From JALONO01 sp038209965 (lineage in GTDB: Bacteria; Bacteroidota; Bacteroidia; Cytophagales; Thermoflexibacteraceae), in contig JBBQXF010000065.1 of NCBI GenBank assembly GCA_038209965.1, positions 1 through 27,584 of the forward strand: a stretch of 27,584 bases of DNA. The letters are read 5' to 3'. Under the pieces are notes generated by a model. The model had not been told where the DNA came from, made no database searches, and saw only the letters and a program-made list of their open reading frames with translations. Below, piece by piece: positions 9,096 to 17,732 of this stretch; position 1 is the first letter of the stretch, and each line of letters opens with the position of its first letter. A program made the translations under genes and the position numbers.

Positions 9096-9103
9096 CAAAA
9101 GTA
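9096..9103 (-). promoter_or_regulatory. Candidate -7 box (TACTTTTG) for the DUF2452 gene
   Basis: On the minus strand TACTTTTG fits TAnnTTTG and lies 24 bases before the ATG at 9072. It falls inside the longer alternative reading frame starting at 9111, so it also bears on the start choice. A -33 element is not clear. Confidence 0.35.
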
Positions 9104-9149
9104 AAACGCATTTTTGAGCAGGCTTGTTTGCCCAAAGCCAAACTTTTGG

Positions 9150-9866
9150 CTAGGCCAATTGCCGTCGGTACAGGCGGATGGTGTTCTCCAGCCCGAAATA
9201 GAGTGCATCGCACACGAGCGCATGGCCAATGGACACCTCAAGCAGACCTGGTAGGTGTTGGTGCAAATAGCCAAGGTTACGCAGGTCCAGGTCGTGCCCG
9301 GCATTGATGCCCAGACCCAGTTCGTTGGCCAAAACGGCGCAGCGCAGGTAAGGGGCCAGTGCGTCGGTCGGATCCTGCCCAAACTGCTGGGCATAACTTT
9401 CGGTGTAGAACTCAATCCGGTCGGTGCCGACTTTGGCCGCACCCTCGATCATGGCCTCCACCGGATCCACAAAAATGGACGTGCGGATGCCCTGTTGTTT
9501 CAGTTCACCGATGATTTCGGTCAGGTAAGCCTCGTTGGCCACCGTGTCCCAGCCGGCATTGGAAGTGACCGCGCCCTCGGCATCGGGCACGAGGGTAGCC
9601 TGGGCGGGCTTCACGGCGAGCACAATCTCCAAATACCGCCCTTGCTTGGGGTTGCCCTCGATGTTAAATTCGGTGGTCACCACTTTGGCGAGCTCAAATA
9701 TGTCAGCATAGCGGACGTGCCGCTCGTCGGGCCGGGGATGCACCGTAATTCCTTGGGCCCCAAACCTTTCACAATCAAGGGCGACTTGGCACAAGTTGGG
9801 GTTGTTTCCCCCACGGGCATTGCGCAGGGTGGCCATTTTATTGATATTGACGCTCAATTTTGTCAT
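9150..9866 (-). CDS. pdxJ: Pyridoxine 5'-phosphate synthase
   Basis: PdxJ condenses 1-deoxy-D-xylulose 5-phosphate with 3-amino-2-oxopropyl phosphate to pyridoxine 5'-phosphate, the last ring-forming step of the DXP-dependent vitamin B6 route in the cytosol. The 238-aa length is normal for the family. Diagnostic segments are KLSVNINKMATLRNARGG at the N-terminus, the phosphate/active-site HPRPDERHVRY, the catalytic Glu in FNIEGNP, and GLGINAGHDLDLRNL with the conserved His near the C-terminus. The fold is a TIM barrel and the enzyme is usually an octamer. The ATG at 9866 starts directly with the conserved MTKLSVNINK. It is transcribed away from the yqeY operon; the 410-base divergent gap is AT-rich. 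Confidence 0.97.
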   Translation of the reverse strand: MTKLSVNINKMATLRNARGGNNPNLCQVALDCERFGAQGITVHPRPDERHVRYADIFELAKVVTTEFNIEGNPKQGRYLEIVLAVKPAQATLVPDAEGAVTSNAGWDTVANEAYLTEIIGELKQQGIRTSIFVDPVEAMIEGAAKVGTDRIEFYTESYAQQFGQDPTDALAPYLRCAVLANELGLGINAGHDLDLRNLGYLHQHLPGLLEVSIGHALVCDALYFGLENTIRLYRRQLA

Positions 9867-10276
9867 TCCAATATTTTGTTTTAAGCTGATTATGTTATAT
9901 TTGCGAAGCGATCTTTAAACTAAAAGTTTAACGTAGCGTATGGTCAATCTGGGTGCGAAGTTAGGTTAAGTTTGAGTAGATAAACCGAATCAATGATCGA
10001 GATTATTTGTTGCCCTAAGCTGGGATAACCGTTTTAACCGGACAGGATACCAAAAAGTTTGCCGATAACATTTTGTGCTTTACTGCTAAATTTAAAAATA
10101 ATTGATTTATTGTTCACTAAAATAACGTTAAGTGATTTTAGTGAGCTAAAGCTAATTGGATTGCTTCAACCCAATGTTGATCATTCCAAAGAAAATGGCG
10201 AAAACCTAGCCATTGTCGGCGTAAATCCTGATCCGTTGACCATTAATAAATTGTGAACCCCAAAACAAAAACTTCA
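9867..10276. other. Divergent AT-rich intergenic region (pdxJ / yqeY)
   Basis: This region holds a well-formed + strand promoter (9875-9903), a small hairpin TTAAACT-AAA-AGTTTAA near 9913-9929, and a 9-bp-stem inverted repeat CACTAAAAT (10115-10123) / ATTTTAGTG (10135-10143). A 65-codon frame with a TTG start (10059-10256) is present but has no recognisable features and ends inside the start region of yqeY. The leader from the promoter to the yqeY ATG is about 365 bases, long for a Bacteroidota gene. Confidence 0.5.
9875..9903 (+). promoter_or_regulatory. Bacteroidota-type promoter reading towards yqeY-cvpA-rpe
   Basis: TTTG (9875-9878), a 17-base spacer and TATATTTG (9896-9903) match the consensus TTTG-N17-23-TAnnTTTG. 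This is the best full promoter match noticed in the window. It overlaps the start region of pdxJ on the opposite strand. Confidence 0.6.
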
Positions 10277-10726
10277 ATGAGTTTAAAACAACGCATCGAC
10301 GAAGAAATCAAAGTGGCCATGAAAGCGCAAGACAAAGGAACCCTTCAGGCATTGCGATCGATCAAGTCCAAGATATTGTTGGCTGAAACTGCCGAGGGTC
10401 AAGTGGGTGTCCTGTCGGCAGAATCGGAAATGAAACTACTGGTCAAAGAAGCCAAGCAGCGCCGGGATTCGGCCACCATTTTTGAGCAAAACGGCCGCGC
10501 CGATTTGCTCAAAGTGGAATTGGAGGAATTGGCCGTGATCGAGCGGTTCCTGCCCAAAATGCTTTCAGAGGATGAAACCAAGGCCCGGCTGACCGAAATC
10601 ATTGCGCGGGTGGGGGCTACTTCGGCCAAGGACATGGGCAAAGTAATGGGGGTGGCCACCAAAGAACTGGCCGGTCAAGCCGATGGCAAAGTAGTTTCCG
10701 CACTTGTCAAAACCCTCTTGGCGTAG
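10277..10726 (+). CDS. GatB/YqeY domain-containing protein
   Basis: This is a small cytosolic helical protein of 149 aa of the YqeY family. It is related to the C-terminal tRNA-binding domain of GatB amidotransferases, but its own role is not firmly known. Family segments are SLKQRIDEEIKVAMKAQDKG at the start, LQALRSIKSKILLAE, then EAKQRRDSATIFEQNGR, ELAVIERFLPKMLSEDE and the C-terminal GATSAKDMGKVMGVATKELAG. A GTG at 10253 would add eight residues (NPKTKTS), but the conserved part begins at the ATG at 10277. It is followed after 5 bases by the cvpA-like gene and then rpe, so the three are probably one transcript. Confidence 0.93.
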   Translation: MSLKQRIDEEIKVAMKAQDKGTLQALRSIKSKILLAETAEGQVGVLSAESEMKLLVKEAKQRRDSATIFEQNGRADLLKVELEELAVIERFLPKMLSEDETKARLTEIIARVGATSAKDMGKVMGVATKELAGQADGKVVSALVKTLLA

Positions 10727-10731
10727 GTATC

Positions 10732-11289
10732 ATGGGCAGCTATTTAGATACCTCCCTCCCTGTTTTGGACGTTATGGTTGCCTTCTTGTTGTGCTGGGGG
10801 GGCTATAAGGGGTTTCAGAAAGGATTTTTTGCCGAAGTCCTTTCTCTTTTCATGTTGTTGTTCGCCCTGTTTTTTGGCATGTGGCTCGTCACCACTTCGC
10901 TGGGCCAAATTTCTGAAAGACTCGCCATAGACGTGCCCAAAGTGGGTTCTTTCTTGTTCTACTTTTTGTTCTATTGCCTGGTGGTGGGGGCGGTGCACTG
11001 GGTGGGCAAAAAAGTGGTGGGGCTGGGCATCCAAGTGTTTGAAGGGTTCGATAACTTTATGGGCTTGGTGTTTGCAGTGCTCAAATATGCGGTCACCTTG
11101 GGCTTTTTTATCCAACTGCTCATTGCGGCGGGCGTATTGAACGAACAAAACCTGCTGGCAACATCTTACACCTATGTTATTGTAAAAAAAATCTATGTAT
11201 TTGTCATTACTATTGCCTCGGCCTTGGTTCCTTCCATGACCGACATACTGCAAAGATTCCGCGACTTGTTCACCCAAGCCATTTCTTGA
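10732..11289 (+). CDS. CvpA-family inner-membrane protein
   Basis: This is an integral membrane protein of 185 aa of the CvpA family (colicin V production protein relatives). The visible pattern is four hydrophobic segments: about 12-30 (including DVMVAFLLCWGGYKGFQKGF, the family's N-terminal signature), 33-55, 70-95 (GSFLFYFLFYCLVVGAVHWV) and 108-132, followed by an amphipathic tail. The biochemical role is unresolved; in enterobacteria CvpA is linked to purine-regulated loci and envelope stress. It sits 5 bases behind yqeY, and its TGA (11287-11289) lies two bases before the rpe ATG, which suggests translational coupling in this operon. Confidence 0.9.
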   Translation: MGSYLDTSLPVLDVMVAFLLCWGGYKGFQKGFFAEVLSLFMLLFALFFGMWLVTTSLGQISERLAIDVPKVGSFLFYFLFYCLVVGAVHWVGKKVVGLGIQVFEGFDNFMGLVFAVLKYAVTLGFFIQLLIAAGVLNEQNLLATSYTYVIVKKIYVFVITIASALVPSMTDILQRFRDLFTQAIS

Positions 11290-11291
11290 AA

Positions 11292-11948
11292 ATGACCTAC
11301 ATTGCCCCCTCCATCCTCTCGGCCGACTTTGCCAATTTACAGCGTGAAGTGGAAATGTTGAACAACAGTCAGGCTGACTGGATCCATGTCGATATTATGG
11401 ACGGCGTATTTGTGCCCAACTTGTCGTTTGGCCTGCCCGTGTGCGCCGCTATCAACCGGCATGCCCACAAACCGCTCGATGTCCACCTGATGATCGTCCA
11501 GCCCGAAAAATATTTGGCCGAGTTCCACCGGGCGGGGGCCAGCGGCCTGACCGTCCACCACGAAGCTTGCCCCCATTTGCACCGCACCATCGGGCAAATC
11601 CGCGAACTGGGCTGCCGGGCGGGCGTGGCCCTCAACCCGCACACTCCCGTGCGGGTGCTTGAGGATCTGCTGCCCGATTTGGATCTGGTGTGTCTCATGT
11701 CGGTCAATCCAGGTTTTGGGGGGCAAAAATTCATCGCCCAAACCTTGGAAAAGCTGCGCAAGCTACGCCAAATGGCCCACCAACTTCACCCGGCCCTCCT
11801 GATCGAGATCGACGGGGGCGTGAACCTGCAAAACGCGGCCGCATTGATCGAGCTGGGGGCTGACGTGTTGGTCGCCGGCAATTTTGTGTTCAGCGCGGCT
11901 GATCCGGGCCAAGTGATCGCTGATTTGAAAAAAATTGAGCGTGCCTGA
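11292..11948 (+). CDS. rpe: Ribulose-phosphate 3-epimerase
   Basis: Rpe interconverts D-ribulose 5-phosphate and D-xylulose 5-phosphate in the pentose phosphate pathway, in the cytosol. The product has 218 aa, the usual size, and is a (beta/alpha)8 barrel. Diagnostic blocks are APSILSADFANL, the metal/active-site WIHVDIMDGVFVPNLSFG (His and Asp), PLDVHLMIVQPEKY, LMSVNPGFGGQKFI, EIDGGVNLQNA with the second catalytic Asp, and the phosphate-binding ELGADVLVAGNFVF. An overlapping TTG at 11286 is in frame, but the ATG at 11292 gives the conserved MTYIAPSILSADF start. It is the last gene of the yqeY-cvpA-rpe unit. A weak AACCC...GGGTT inverted repeat follows it near 11948-11977 but has no good T tract. 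Confidence 0.97.
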   Translation: MTYIAPSILSADFANLQREVEMLNNSQADWIHVDIMDGVFVPNLSFGLPVCAAINRHAHKPLDVHLMIVQPEKYLAEFHRAGASGLTVHHEACPHLHRTIGQIRELGCRAGVALNPHTPVRVLEDLLPDLDLVCLMSVNPGFGGQKFIAQTLEKLRKLRQMAHQLHPALLIEIDGGVNLQNAAALIELGADVLVAGNFVFSAADPGQVIADLKKIERA

Positions 11949-12037
11949 ACCCCGCCGTTTTTGAAAAAAGGGTTTAACTTAGCCCCAGAGTTAGCTAAAT
12001 GATCCGCTTCTCCATCTTTCATCAACTTTTAGACAAT

Positions 12038-12565
12038 ATGCCCATCACCCGGCCCTTTAATTTTAAACAATGGATTGACGAGCACCGTCATTTGCTGAAG
12101 CCGCCCGTGGGCAACCAGCAGGTTTTTCATGACAATAGCGACTACATCGTCATGGTGGTGGGTGGCCCCAATGCCCGAAAAGATTACCACTACAACGAAG
12201 GAGAGGAGTTTTTTTATCAAGTTGAGGGTGATATTGTCCTCAAAGTGATTGAAGATGGCAATGCGGTCGATATTTCCATCCGCGAGGGAGAGATATTTCT
12301 GTTGCCGCCCAAAGTGCCACATTCGCCCCAACGCAAGGCCAATACGGTCGGACTGGTGATCGAGCGCTACCGCCGGGCGGGCGAGCAAGACGGCTTTTTG
12401 TGGTTTTGTGAAAATTGTGGCCATAAATTATACGAAGAATATTTTGGCCTGACCGATATTGTCAAACAATTGCCCCCATTAATGAAGAAATTTTATGACA
12501 CGCAGGCACTGTGCACTTGCCAACAATGCGGCACAGTAATGGGAAAACCCCAGCCTGCCCAGTAG
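12038..12565 (+). CDS. 3-hydroxyanthranilate 3,4-dioxygenase
   Basis: This is the Fe(II) cupin enzyme that opens 3-hydroxyanthranilate to 2-amino-3-carboxymuconate semialdehyde, which leads to quinolinate and NAD or to tryptophan breakdown. The 175-aa length matches bacterial HAAO. The iron ligands can be placed by analogy with the Cupriavidus enzyme: H51 and E57 in KDYHYNEGEEFFYQ, and H95 in LPPKVPHSPQR; R47, R99 and E110 fit the substrate contacts. The C-terminal rubredoxin-like metal site is intact (C124-x-x-C127 and C161-x-x-C164). The ATG at 12038 gives MPITRPFNF; an upstream ATG at 12000 would only add a non-conserved stretch. No other kynurenine-pathway gene is in the window. It converges with the MORN gene, 68 bases apart. 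Confidence 0.95.
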   Translation: MPITRPFNFKQWIDEHRHLLKPPVGNQQVFHDNSDYIVMVVGGPNARKDYHYNEGEEFFYQVEGDIVLKVIEDGNAVDISIREGEIFLLPPKVPHSPQRKANTVGLVIERYRRAGEQDGFLWFCENCGHKLYEEYFGLTDIVKQLPPLMKKFYDTQALCTCQQCGTVMGKPQPAQ

Positions 12566-12633
12566 CAGGTTCCGGCTTATCCGGCAGTGTAAATTCGGCA
12601 TTGGGCGGCTTTTCGCATTGGTCACTGGGCAAT

Positions 12634-14304
12634 TCAGAAGGAAATGACCTCGGTTTGGCGGCCTTGGGTATCAAATGTTTTCCATTGGCCCACGGGCAGG
12701 TCATGATCGTATTGGCCCTCGGCTTCCAGTTTGCCTTGGCCATACCAGCGCCATTGGCCGGTGCGCAGCCCTTGGCTAAATCCCCCTTCACCACTGAGCC
12801 GGCCTTTTTCGTCGAAATACAGCCAGTATCCCGTGGGCAGGCCAGCCCGAAAATCGCCCGAGGCCGCCGGTTTGCCGTTCGCGTGGTAAGTAAACCGGGT
12901 TCCTGTGCCTTGCAGGAGTGATCCCGGCGCAAGTTCCTTACCGCTGGCCGTATAGAAATTACCGACCGTTTGTAGCTTGCCGTTGTCCCACACTTCTTGC
13001 TGAGCCAGTTGGCCATTTGGGTGGAAATGTTGCCAGTCTCCGTGCATTTGATCATCGAGGAAGGCCCCGGAGCTTTGCGGCACGTTGTTCATTGGGTGAT
13101 AGATCCGCCATGGCCCCGTGCGCTGGCCAGCGATAAAATCGCCTTGGCTGGCCAGTTGGCCCGACGCAGTGTAAAATTTCCAAGGCCCGGTTGGTCCAGT
13201 GGTCGCCAAGTTGCCTTCTGCCAATTTAATTTTTTCGGGGGAGAAAAATTCCCAGTGGCCGACTGGCTCGCCTTGTAGGAATTGTCCTTGGGCGGCCACC
13301 GTGATCCCGTCGGGATGGAACGCCACTGCGCTGCCTTGGATCTGGCCGTTGACCAACTGGTATTGACTGGCCAAACGGGCATTGGCGTGATAACTTTGCC
13401 AAGTGCCCACCTCTTGGTTGGAATGGTACTCGCCCTGAATCAATAATTTTCCATCTGAACGATATTGGGTAAATTTACCGGTCAATTGTCCATCGACCAG
13501 CGTGCCCGCGTGGGCGAGCGTATCGTTGGCATAATGGGCCCGCCACTGGCCACTGGCTTGGCTCCGGCGGTAGGGCAGGCGCAAATAGACCCGCTGGGAA
13601 TCGTCCAGAAAAGTGAAATCACCGTGGAGCAAGCTGTCCAAGTAAGTAGCTTGGGCGCGCAGTTGGCCATTTGCCGCATAAAACCACCGATTGCCGTGGC
13701 CATTTTGGAGGGCTCCGGCTGGGAACGTTTTTTTGGCCAATGGCCCAAGGTAATTGACGGTAACAATTTTCCCCTGCATGTAAACGGCTTGTTGGTTGGG
13801 GCGCAGACTATCAATAAAATTATCCAAACTCCCTTCCAACTGGCTGTTTCGGAAGCTGGCCCGCCAAATCGGCTGGCCACCCTGGCCAAGGGCAACCCAA
13901 GTGCCGTGGGGTGTGCCATCCTTGAGCCAACCTTGCAGGACCGGGCCACCACCGGGGTGATAGGCCAGCCACTTGCCCTCGGGCAAATCGGCCAGATAGC
14001 TCATTTCCAGTAGCTTGCTCCCAGTTATCGGATCGTACAGTATCGTTTGCCCATGTCGGAGCTGCCCCCAACGGCCTATTTCGGCCCAACGGCGACCCAA
14101 TGAGTCATAGATCGTCCACTTGCCCAAGGGTTGGCCCAAGTGATAAGTGGCCATTTGTTGGGCACGGCCGTTCGGGTAAAAAAATTTATAAACTCCTTCT
14201 CTCACGCCGTTGTTCGGACGATCCTGGAGCGGCCTACCGGGCTGTGCCCGTGCGAGGGAATGCCCACCAAGTAGGCCCAAAAACAAGGCGCAAAAAAGCT
14301 TCAA
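12634..14304 (-). CDS. Secreted MORN_2-repeat protein
   Basis: This is an exported protein of 556 aa made almost wholly of MORN-variant (MORN_2) repeats, with the 'Y-x-x-N-G-x-L/x-x-x-G-x-Y/F-x-x-G-x-x-x-G-x-W' rhythm. Examples are YPNGRAQQMATYHLGQPLGK, YAANGQLRAQATY, YHANARLASQYQLVNG, FHPNGQLAQQEVWDNGK and YHANGKPAASGDFRAGLPTG. More than ten units can be followed. The function is unknown; such proteins in Bacteroidota are thought to be surface or periplasmic binding scaffolds. No upstream ATG exists in frame: the best start is the TTG at 14304, which opens a signal peptide (MKLFCALFLGLLGG, cut near ARAQ). It follows the deoxynucleoside kinase by 53 bases on the same strand and may be co-transcribed. 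Base composition is like its neighbours. Confidence 0.85.
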   Translation of the reverse strand: MKLFCALFLGLLGGHSLARAQPGRPLQDRPNNGVREGVYKFFYPNGRAQQMATYHLGQPLGKWTIYDSLGRRWAEIGRWGQLRHGQTILYDPITGSKLLEMSYLADLPEGKWLAYHPGGGPVLQGWLKDGTPHGTWVALGQGGQPIWRASFRNSQLEGSLDNFIDSLRPNQQAVYMQGKIVTVNYLGPLAKKTFPAGALQNGHGNRWFYAANGQLRAQATYLDSLLHGDFTFLDDSQRVYLRLPYRRSQASGQWRAHYANDTLAHAGTLVDGQLTGKFTQYRSDGKLLIQGEYHSNQEVGTWQSYHANARLASQYQLVNGQIQGSAVAFHPDGITVAAQGQFLQGEPVGHWEFFSPEKIKLAEGNLATTGPTGPWKFYTASGQLASQGDFIAGQRTGPWRIYHPMNNVPQSSGAFLDDQMHGDWQHFHPNGQLAQQEVWDNGKLQTVGNFYTASGKELAPGSLLQGTGTRFTYHANGKPAASGDFRAGLPTGYWLYFDEKGRLSGEGGFSQGLRTGQWRWYGQGKLEAEGQYDHDLPVGQWKTFDTQGRQTEVISF

Positions 14305-14357
14305 CTCGTGAAAACAGGACGATAAACAAATACAAATGGGGGTAAAACACCGAGTAA

Positions 14358-14987
14358 TTATTTAACCGCCAATGGGACGGTTTCTGCCAACCGGGTCTTG
14401 ATCTGGCTCAACACGTGGGCGCGATCTTGGGCGCTGTGGCGCACGTCCAAGCCGTTCACATCGATCCGCAAGAGATCGGAATAGTTATAGTGGCTAAAAT
14501 AATCGGTATAATGTTCGCCCAGTTGTTCCCAATATTGCCGGGCCACCACTTGTTCGTAATCGCGGCCCCGCTCATGGATCCGGGCCACGGCATTCTCGAC
14601 CGTAATGTCCAAATACACCATCAGACGAGGCCGACTAACGTGTTCCAACATGTTGTGGAGCAATTCTTCGTACAGATCAAACTCTTCGGTTGACATTTTA
14701 CCGGCATGAGTCAATAGCCGGGCAAAGATTACATCGCCATAAATGCTCCGATCCATGACACAGCCGGGCAACAGGGCCGCTTCTTTCAACATTCGGAACC
14801 GCTTATTGAGGAAATAAACTTGTAATGGAAAACTATACCGCTGTTGGTCGTAATAAAATTTATCTAATAAGGGATTGTTTTCCACCGGTTCCAAGAAAAA
14901 ACGCAAATCCATTTCTTTGGCCAAGATGGCCCCCAGCGTACTTTTGCCCGCTCCCACCACTCCGTCTACGCAAATGACCGATTCCAT
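14358..14987 (-). CDS. Deoxynucleoside kinase (deoxyadenosine/deoxyguanosine kinase-like)
   Basis: This is a cytosolic salvage kinase that phosphorylates deoxynucleosides with ATP. The 209-aa product has the dNK-family marks: P-loop DGVVGAGKST at residues 8-17, the substrate-site EPVENNPLLDKFYYD, the DRS motif in VMDRSIYGDVIFARLL, and the arginine-rich lid RIHERGRDYE. The conserved protein begins at the ATG at 14987 (MESVICVDG); the frame is open for 60 more codons upstream to 15167, but that part lacks family features. Which deoxynucleoside is preferred cannot be decided from the sequence; bacterial homologues of this type are often dAK/dGK. It is the first of two genes on the minus strand, with the MORN protein behind. 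Confidence 0.93.
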   Translation of the reverse strand: MESVICVDGVVGAGKSTLGAILAKEMDLRFFLEPVENNPLLDKFYYDQQRYSFPLQVYFLNKRFRMLKEAALLPGCVMDRSIYGDVIFARLLTHAGKMSTEEFDLYEELLHNMLEHVSRPRLMVYLDITVENAVARIHERGRDYEQVVARQYWEQLGEHYTDYFSHYNYSDLLRIDVNGLDVRHSAQDRAHVLSQIKTRLAETVPLAVK

Positions 14988-15238
14988 TAAAGCCTCTTTC
15001 AATGTGTGTTGTCGAAAAAATGATTGATAAAAATTCACTGTTTGGGGTTTGGTTTGCTCGGTATTGTGATTGACTAGGCGTAAAATCGCCACTGGGGATG
15101 ATGATCTATCGACGAAGACATCCGGGCGCTTCATGCCACTAGCCCTTGCCAAAGCAAAAGTAGGCAATCTTTGACTTTTAATGACAAAGTCAATCGGGGA
15201 TTTGCGGCAGAGTGGCCCTTACTTTTAGAAATCTTGAT

Positions 15239-15246
15239 TACTTTTG
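15239..15246 (+). promoter_or_regulatory. Candidate -7 box (TACTTTTG) of the TonB receptor gene
   Basis: TACTTTTG fits TAnnTTTG and lies 39 bases before the ATG at 15286. No TTG -33 element at the usual distance was found. No Fur-type palindrome was recognised in the adjoining bases. Confidence 0.4.
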
Positions 15247-15285
15247 GAGGCATTTGGATGCAACCACAAACTTTTTTATTGAGCA

Positions 15286-17718
15286 ATGGTACATTTCACC
15301 TCATTTCGCCAATTTTTTTTGCTATTGTTGATGTGGGCCGGGTTGGCGGGTGGGGCTTGGGCCCAGCGGGTCAAGGTATTGGACAAATCTGACCTGAGGC
15401 CCATTTCGGGCGTGTTGATCTACAACCAGCAACAGCAATTCAGCGTGGTCACCGACGGGCGTGGATCGACCGACTTGGACAAGTTCACCGCCGATGACAC
15501 CTTGGTTTTTTCCCACATTGCTTTCCAAACTGACAAAATTACCAAGCGAGATTTGGAAAAAATCGGATCGGTTTTCTTTATGGTAGAAAAAGTGGTTAAT
15601 CTTGATGAACTGGTTTTTTCGGCCAACCGGACCAATGAGACCAAAGCCGACCTGCCCAACAAGGTGGAGACCATCACGGCCAAGCAAATTGCGTTCAACA
15701 ATCCCCAAACTGCGGGTGATTTGTTGCGGCAAACGGGCAATATTTTTGTTCAAATGAGCCAAGCAGGTGGGGGCAGCCCGGTATTGCGCGGCTTTGAGGC
15801 CAATAAAGTGCTGCTCGTGGTGGACGGTGTACGGATGAACAACGCCATTTACCGGGGTGGTCACTTACAAAACGTGCTCACCCTGGATCCCAATATGTTG
15901 GACAAAGTGGAGGTGGTGTACGGCCCCGGGTCAGTCATTTATGGCTCCGATGCCTTGGGCGGGGTGATGCACTTTTTTACCCGCACCCCAGCATTTTCGC
16001 AGTCGGATAAACTCTTGTTCAATGGCAGTGCCTTTACCCGTTGGTCGTCGGTCAACAACGAGCGCACTGTGAGCGGGCAAGTGAGCTTGGGCGGACAAAA
16101 ACTGGCGGCGTTCACCTCGTTCACCTACAAAGATTTTGGCGATCTGCGGGCGGGTACGGTGCGCCCCAGTGGCTATCCCAGCATTTGGGAGCGCAACTTT
16201 ACCCAGGATTTTATCAACGGGCGTGATGTGGCCACGCCCAACAGCGACCGAAACCTGCAAACTTCCTCGGGCTATACTCAGTATGATTTTTTGCAAAAAA
16301 TCGTATTTAAACCGCACGAAGACAATATTTTTACCTTTAATTTTCAATACTCCAACTCGTCGACCATTCCCCGTTACGACCGCTTGACGGAAGTGGCCCG
16401 GACTGGGTTGCCCAATTTTGCCACTTGGGACTATGGCCCCCAAACCCGCTTGTTGGCCTCGCTCAAGGCTGAATTCAAGGGAGAATCGGAGTTTTATGAC
16501 AAGGCAACAATCCTGATGGCCTACCAAAACATCAGCGAAGATCGGATTACCCGCCGCTGGAACAGTGCCCAGCGCACCAGCCGCGAAGAAACGGTAGACG
16601 TGTTTTCGCTCAATATAGACATGCAAAAAGATTTGACCCCGCGCAATGAATTGCGCTATGGCCTCGAGGCCACGCACAATGGGGTAAAATCAGTGGCTTA
16701 CAACACCAATGTGCAAAATGGGACCATTACCCCGGCCAGCACCCGCTACCCCGGCGGCGGGAGTGAAATGCAAAATTTTGCGGCCTATGTGACCCACGCT
16801 TGGGAAGTGGGCCCGACCAAAAAATTGATTTTTTCGCAAGGACTGCGCTACACCTACATTTCGCTCATGGCCCAATTCAACGAAAAAGCATTTTTTCCCT
16901 TCCCGTTTGACAATGCTTCGCAGCGCAACAGTGCCGTCAACGGCAACTTGGGCTTGGTTTGGAATGCCAGCCAGCAATGGCGGGTGACTATGTTGGGGGC
17001 CACGGGCTTCCGGGCCGCCAATGTGGATGACATGGGCCGCGTGTTCGACTCGCAGCCCGGCTCGGTGGTAGTGCCCAATCCAAATCTTAAACCCGAATAC
17101 ACCTACAACTTGGATCTGACCGTTTCCCGCAATTTCCAAAATCGCTTGTTCATCGAGTTTACTGGGTTCCACACTTGGTTCCAAAACGCTATTCTGGTGC
17201 GGCCCTCACAGTTCAATGGGTCTGATTCAGTGGTTTATGACCGGGTCAAAAGTCGAGTGCTGTCCAACGTGAATGCCCAAAGTGCTACCATTTCCGGGTT
17301 TCAGGCCAATGTAAAGGCCCAATTGGCCCGCTTTTTATCTTTCCAAACTGGCCTCACCTACACCTACGGCTGGGTACAACAGGAAGGCGTGCCGCTGGAC
17401 CACATCCCCCCTCTGTTTGGCCAAACCGCGCTGAAAGTGGAGATCAAGAAGTTCAAGGCCGAGCTTTGGTCGCAATACAACGGCTGGAAGCGGCTCAAGG
17501 ATTACAGTCCGAGCGGTGAAGATAACCTGCAATATGCCACTCCCGATGGGATGCCCAGTTGGTGGACGCTCAACCTCCGGGCGGCGTATCAGCTCAACCG
17601 CTTTGTCCAGTTTCAGGGGGGCTTGGAAAACCTGTTGGACAAGCATTACCGCTATTTTTCTTCGGGCATCAGCGCTCCGGGCCGCAATTTCACATTTACA
17701 GTGCGAGGGAATTTTTAG
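15286..17718 (+). CDS. TonB-dependent outer-membrane receptor, haem/haemoglobin-type
   Basis: This is a ligand-gated outer-membrane uptake channel of 810 aa driven by TonB-ExbBD. A signal peptide (1-26, cut at AWA-Q) is followed by a short CarboxypepD_reg-like segment (about 27-105), the plug (about 120-235) and a 22-strand barrel ending in FTFTVRGNF with the terminal Phe needed for barrel assembly. The plug has GGGSPVLRGFEANKVLLVVD, GVRMNNAIYRGGHLQN and VYGPGSVIYGSDALGGVM, which are typical of the haemoglobin/transferrin/lactoferrin receptor branch. The real ligand is not proven: siderophore or other metal chelates remain possible. ATG 15286 is fixed by the signal peptide. No TonB, haem-degradation or SusD-like gene is beside it, so it stands alone. 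Confidence 0.92.
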   Translation: MVHFTSFRQFFLLLLMWAGLAGGAWAQRVKVLDKSDLRPISGVLIYNQQQQFSVVTDGRGSTDLDKFTADDTLVFSHIAFQTDKITKRDLEKIGSVFFMVEKVVNLDELVFSANRTNETKADLPNKVETITAKQIAFNNPQTAGDLLRQTGNIFVQMSQAGGGSPVLRGFEANKVLLVVDGVRMNNAIYRGGHLQNVLTLDPNMLDKVEVVYGPGSVIYGSDALGGVMHFFTRTPAFSQSDKLLFNGSAFTRWSSVNNERTVSGQVSLGGQKLAAFTSFTYKDFGDLRAGTVRPSGYPSIWERNFTQDFINGRDVATPNSDRNLQTSSGYTQYDFLQKIVFKPHEDNIFTFNFQYSNSSTIPRYDRLTEVARTGLPNFATWDYGPQTRLLASLKAEFKGESEFYDKATILMAYQNISEDRITRRWNSAQRTSREETVDVFSLNIDMQKDLTPRNELRYGLEATHNGVKSVAYNTNVQNGTITPASTRYPGGGSEMQNFAAYVTHAWEVGPTKKLIFSQGLRYTYISLMAQFNEKAFFPFPFDNASQRNSAVNGNLGLVWNASQQWRVTMLGATGFRAANVDDMGRVFDSQPGSVVVPNPNLKPEYTYNLDLTVSRNFQNRLFIEFTGFHTWFQNAILVRPSQFNGSDSVVYDRVKSRVLSNVNAQSATISGFQANVKAQLARFLSFQTGLTYTYGWVQQEGVPLDHIPPLFGQTALKVEIKKFKAELWSQYNGWKRLKDYSPSGEDNLQYATPDGMPSWWTLNLRAAYQLNRFVQFQGGLENLLDKHYRYFSSGISAPGRNFTFTVRGNF

Positions 17719-17732
17719 AGGTATTGGTGAGG

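Noticed and set aside
10059..10256. 65-codon frame upstream of yqeY
   Set aside because: It has a TTG start, no family resemblance, and its stop overlaps the GTG option of yqeY. It is kept only as a possible leader frame within the intergenic entry.
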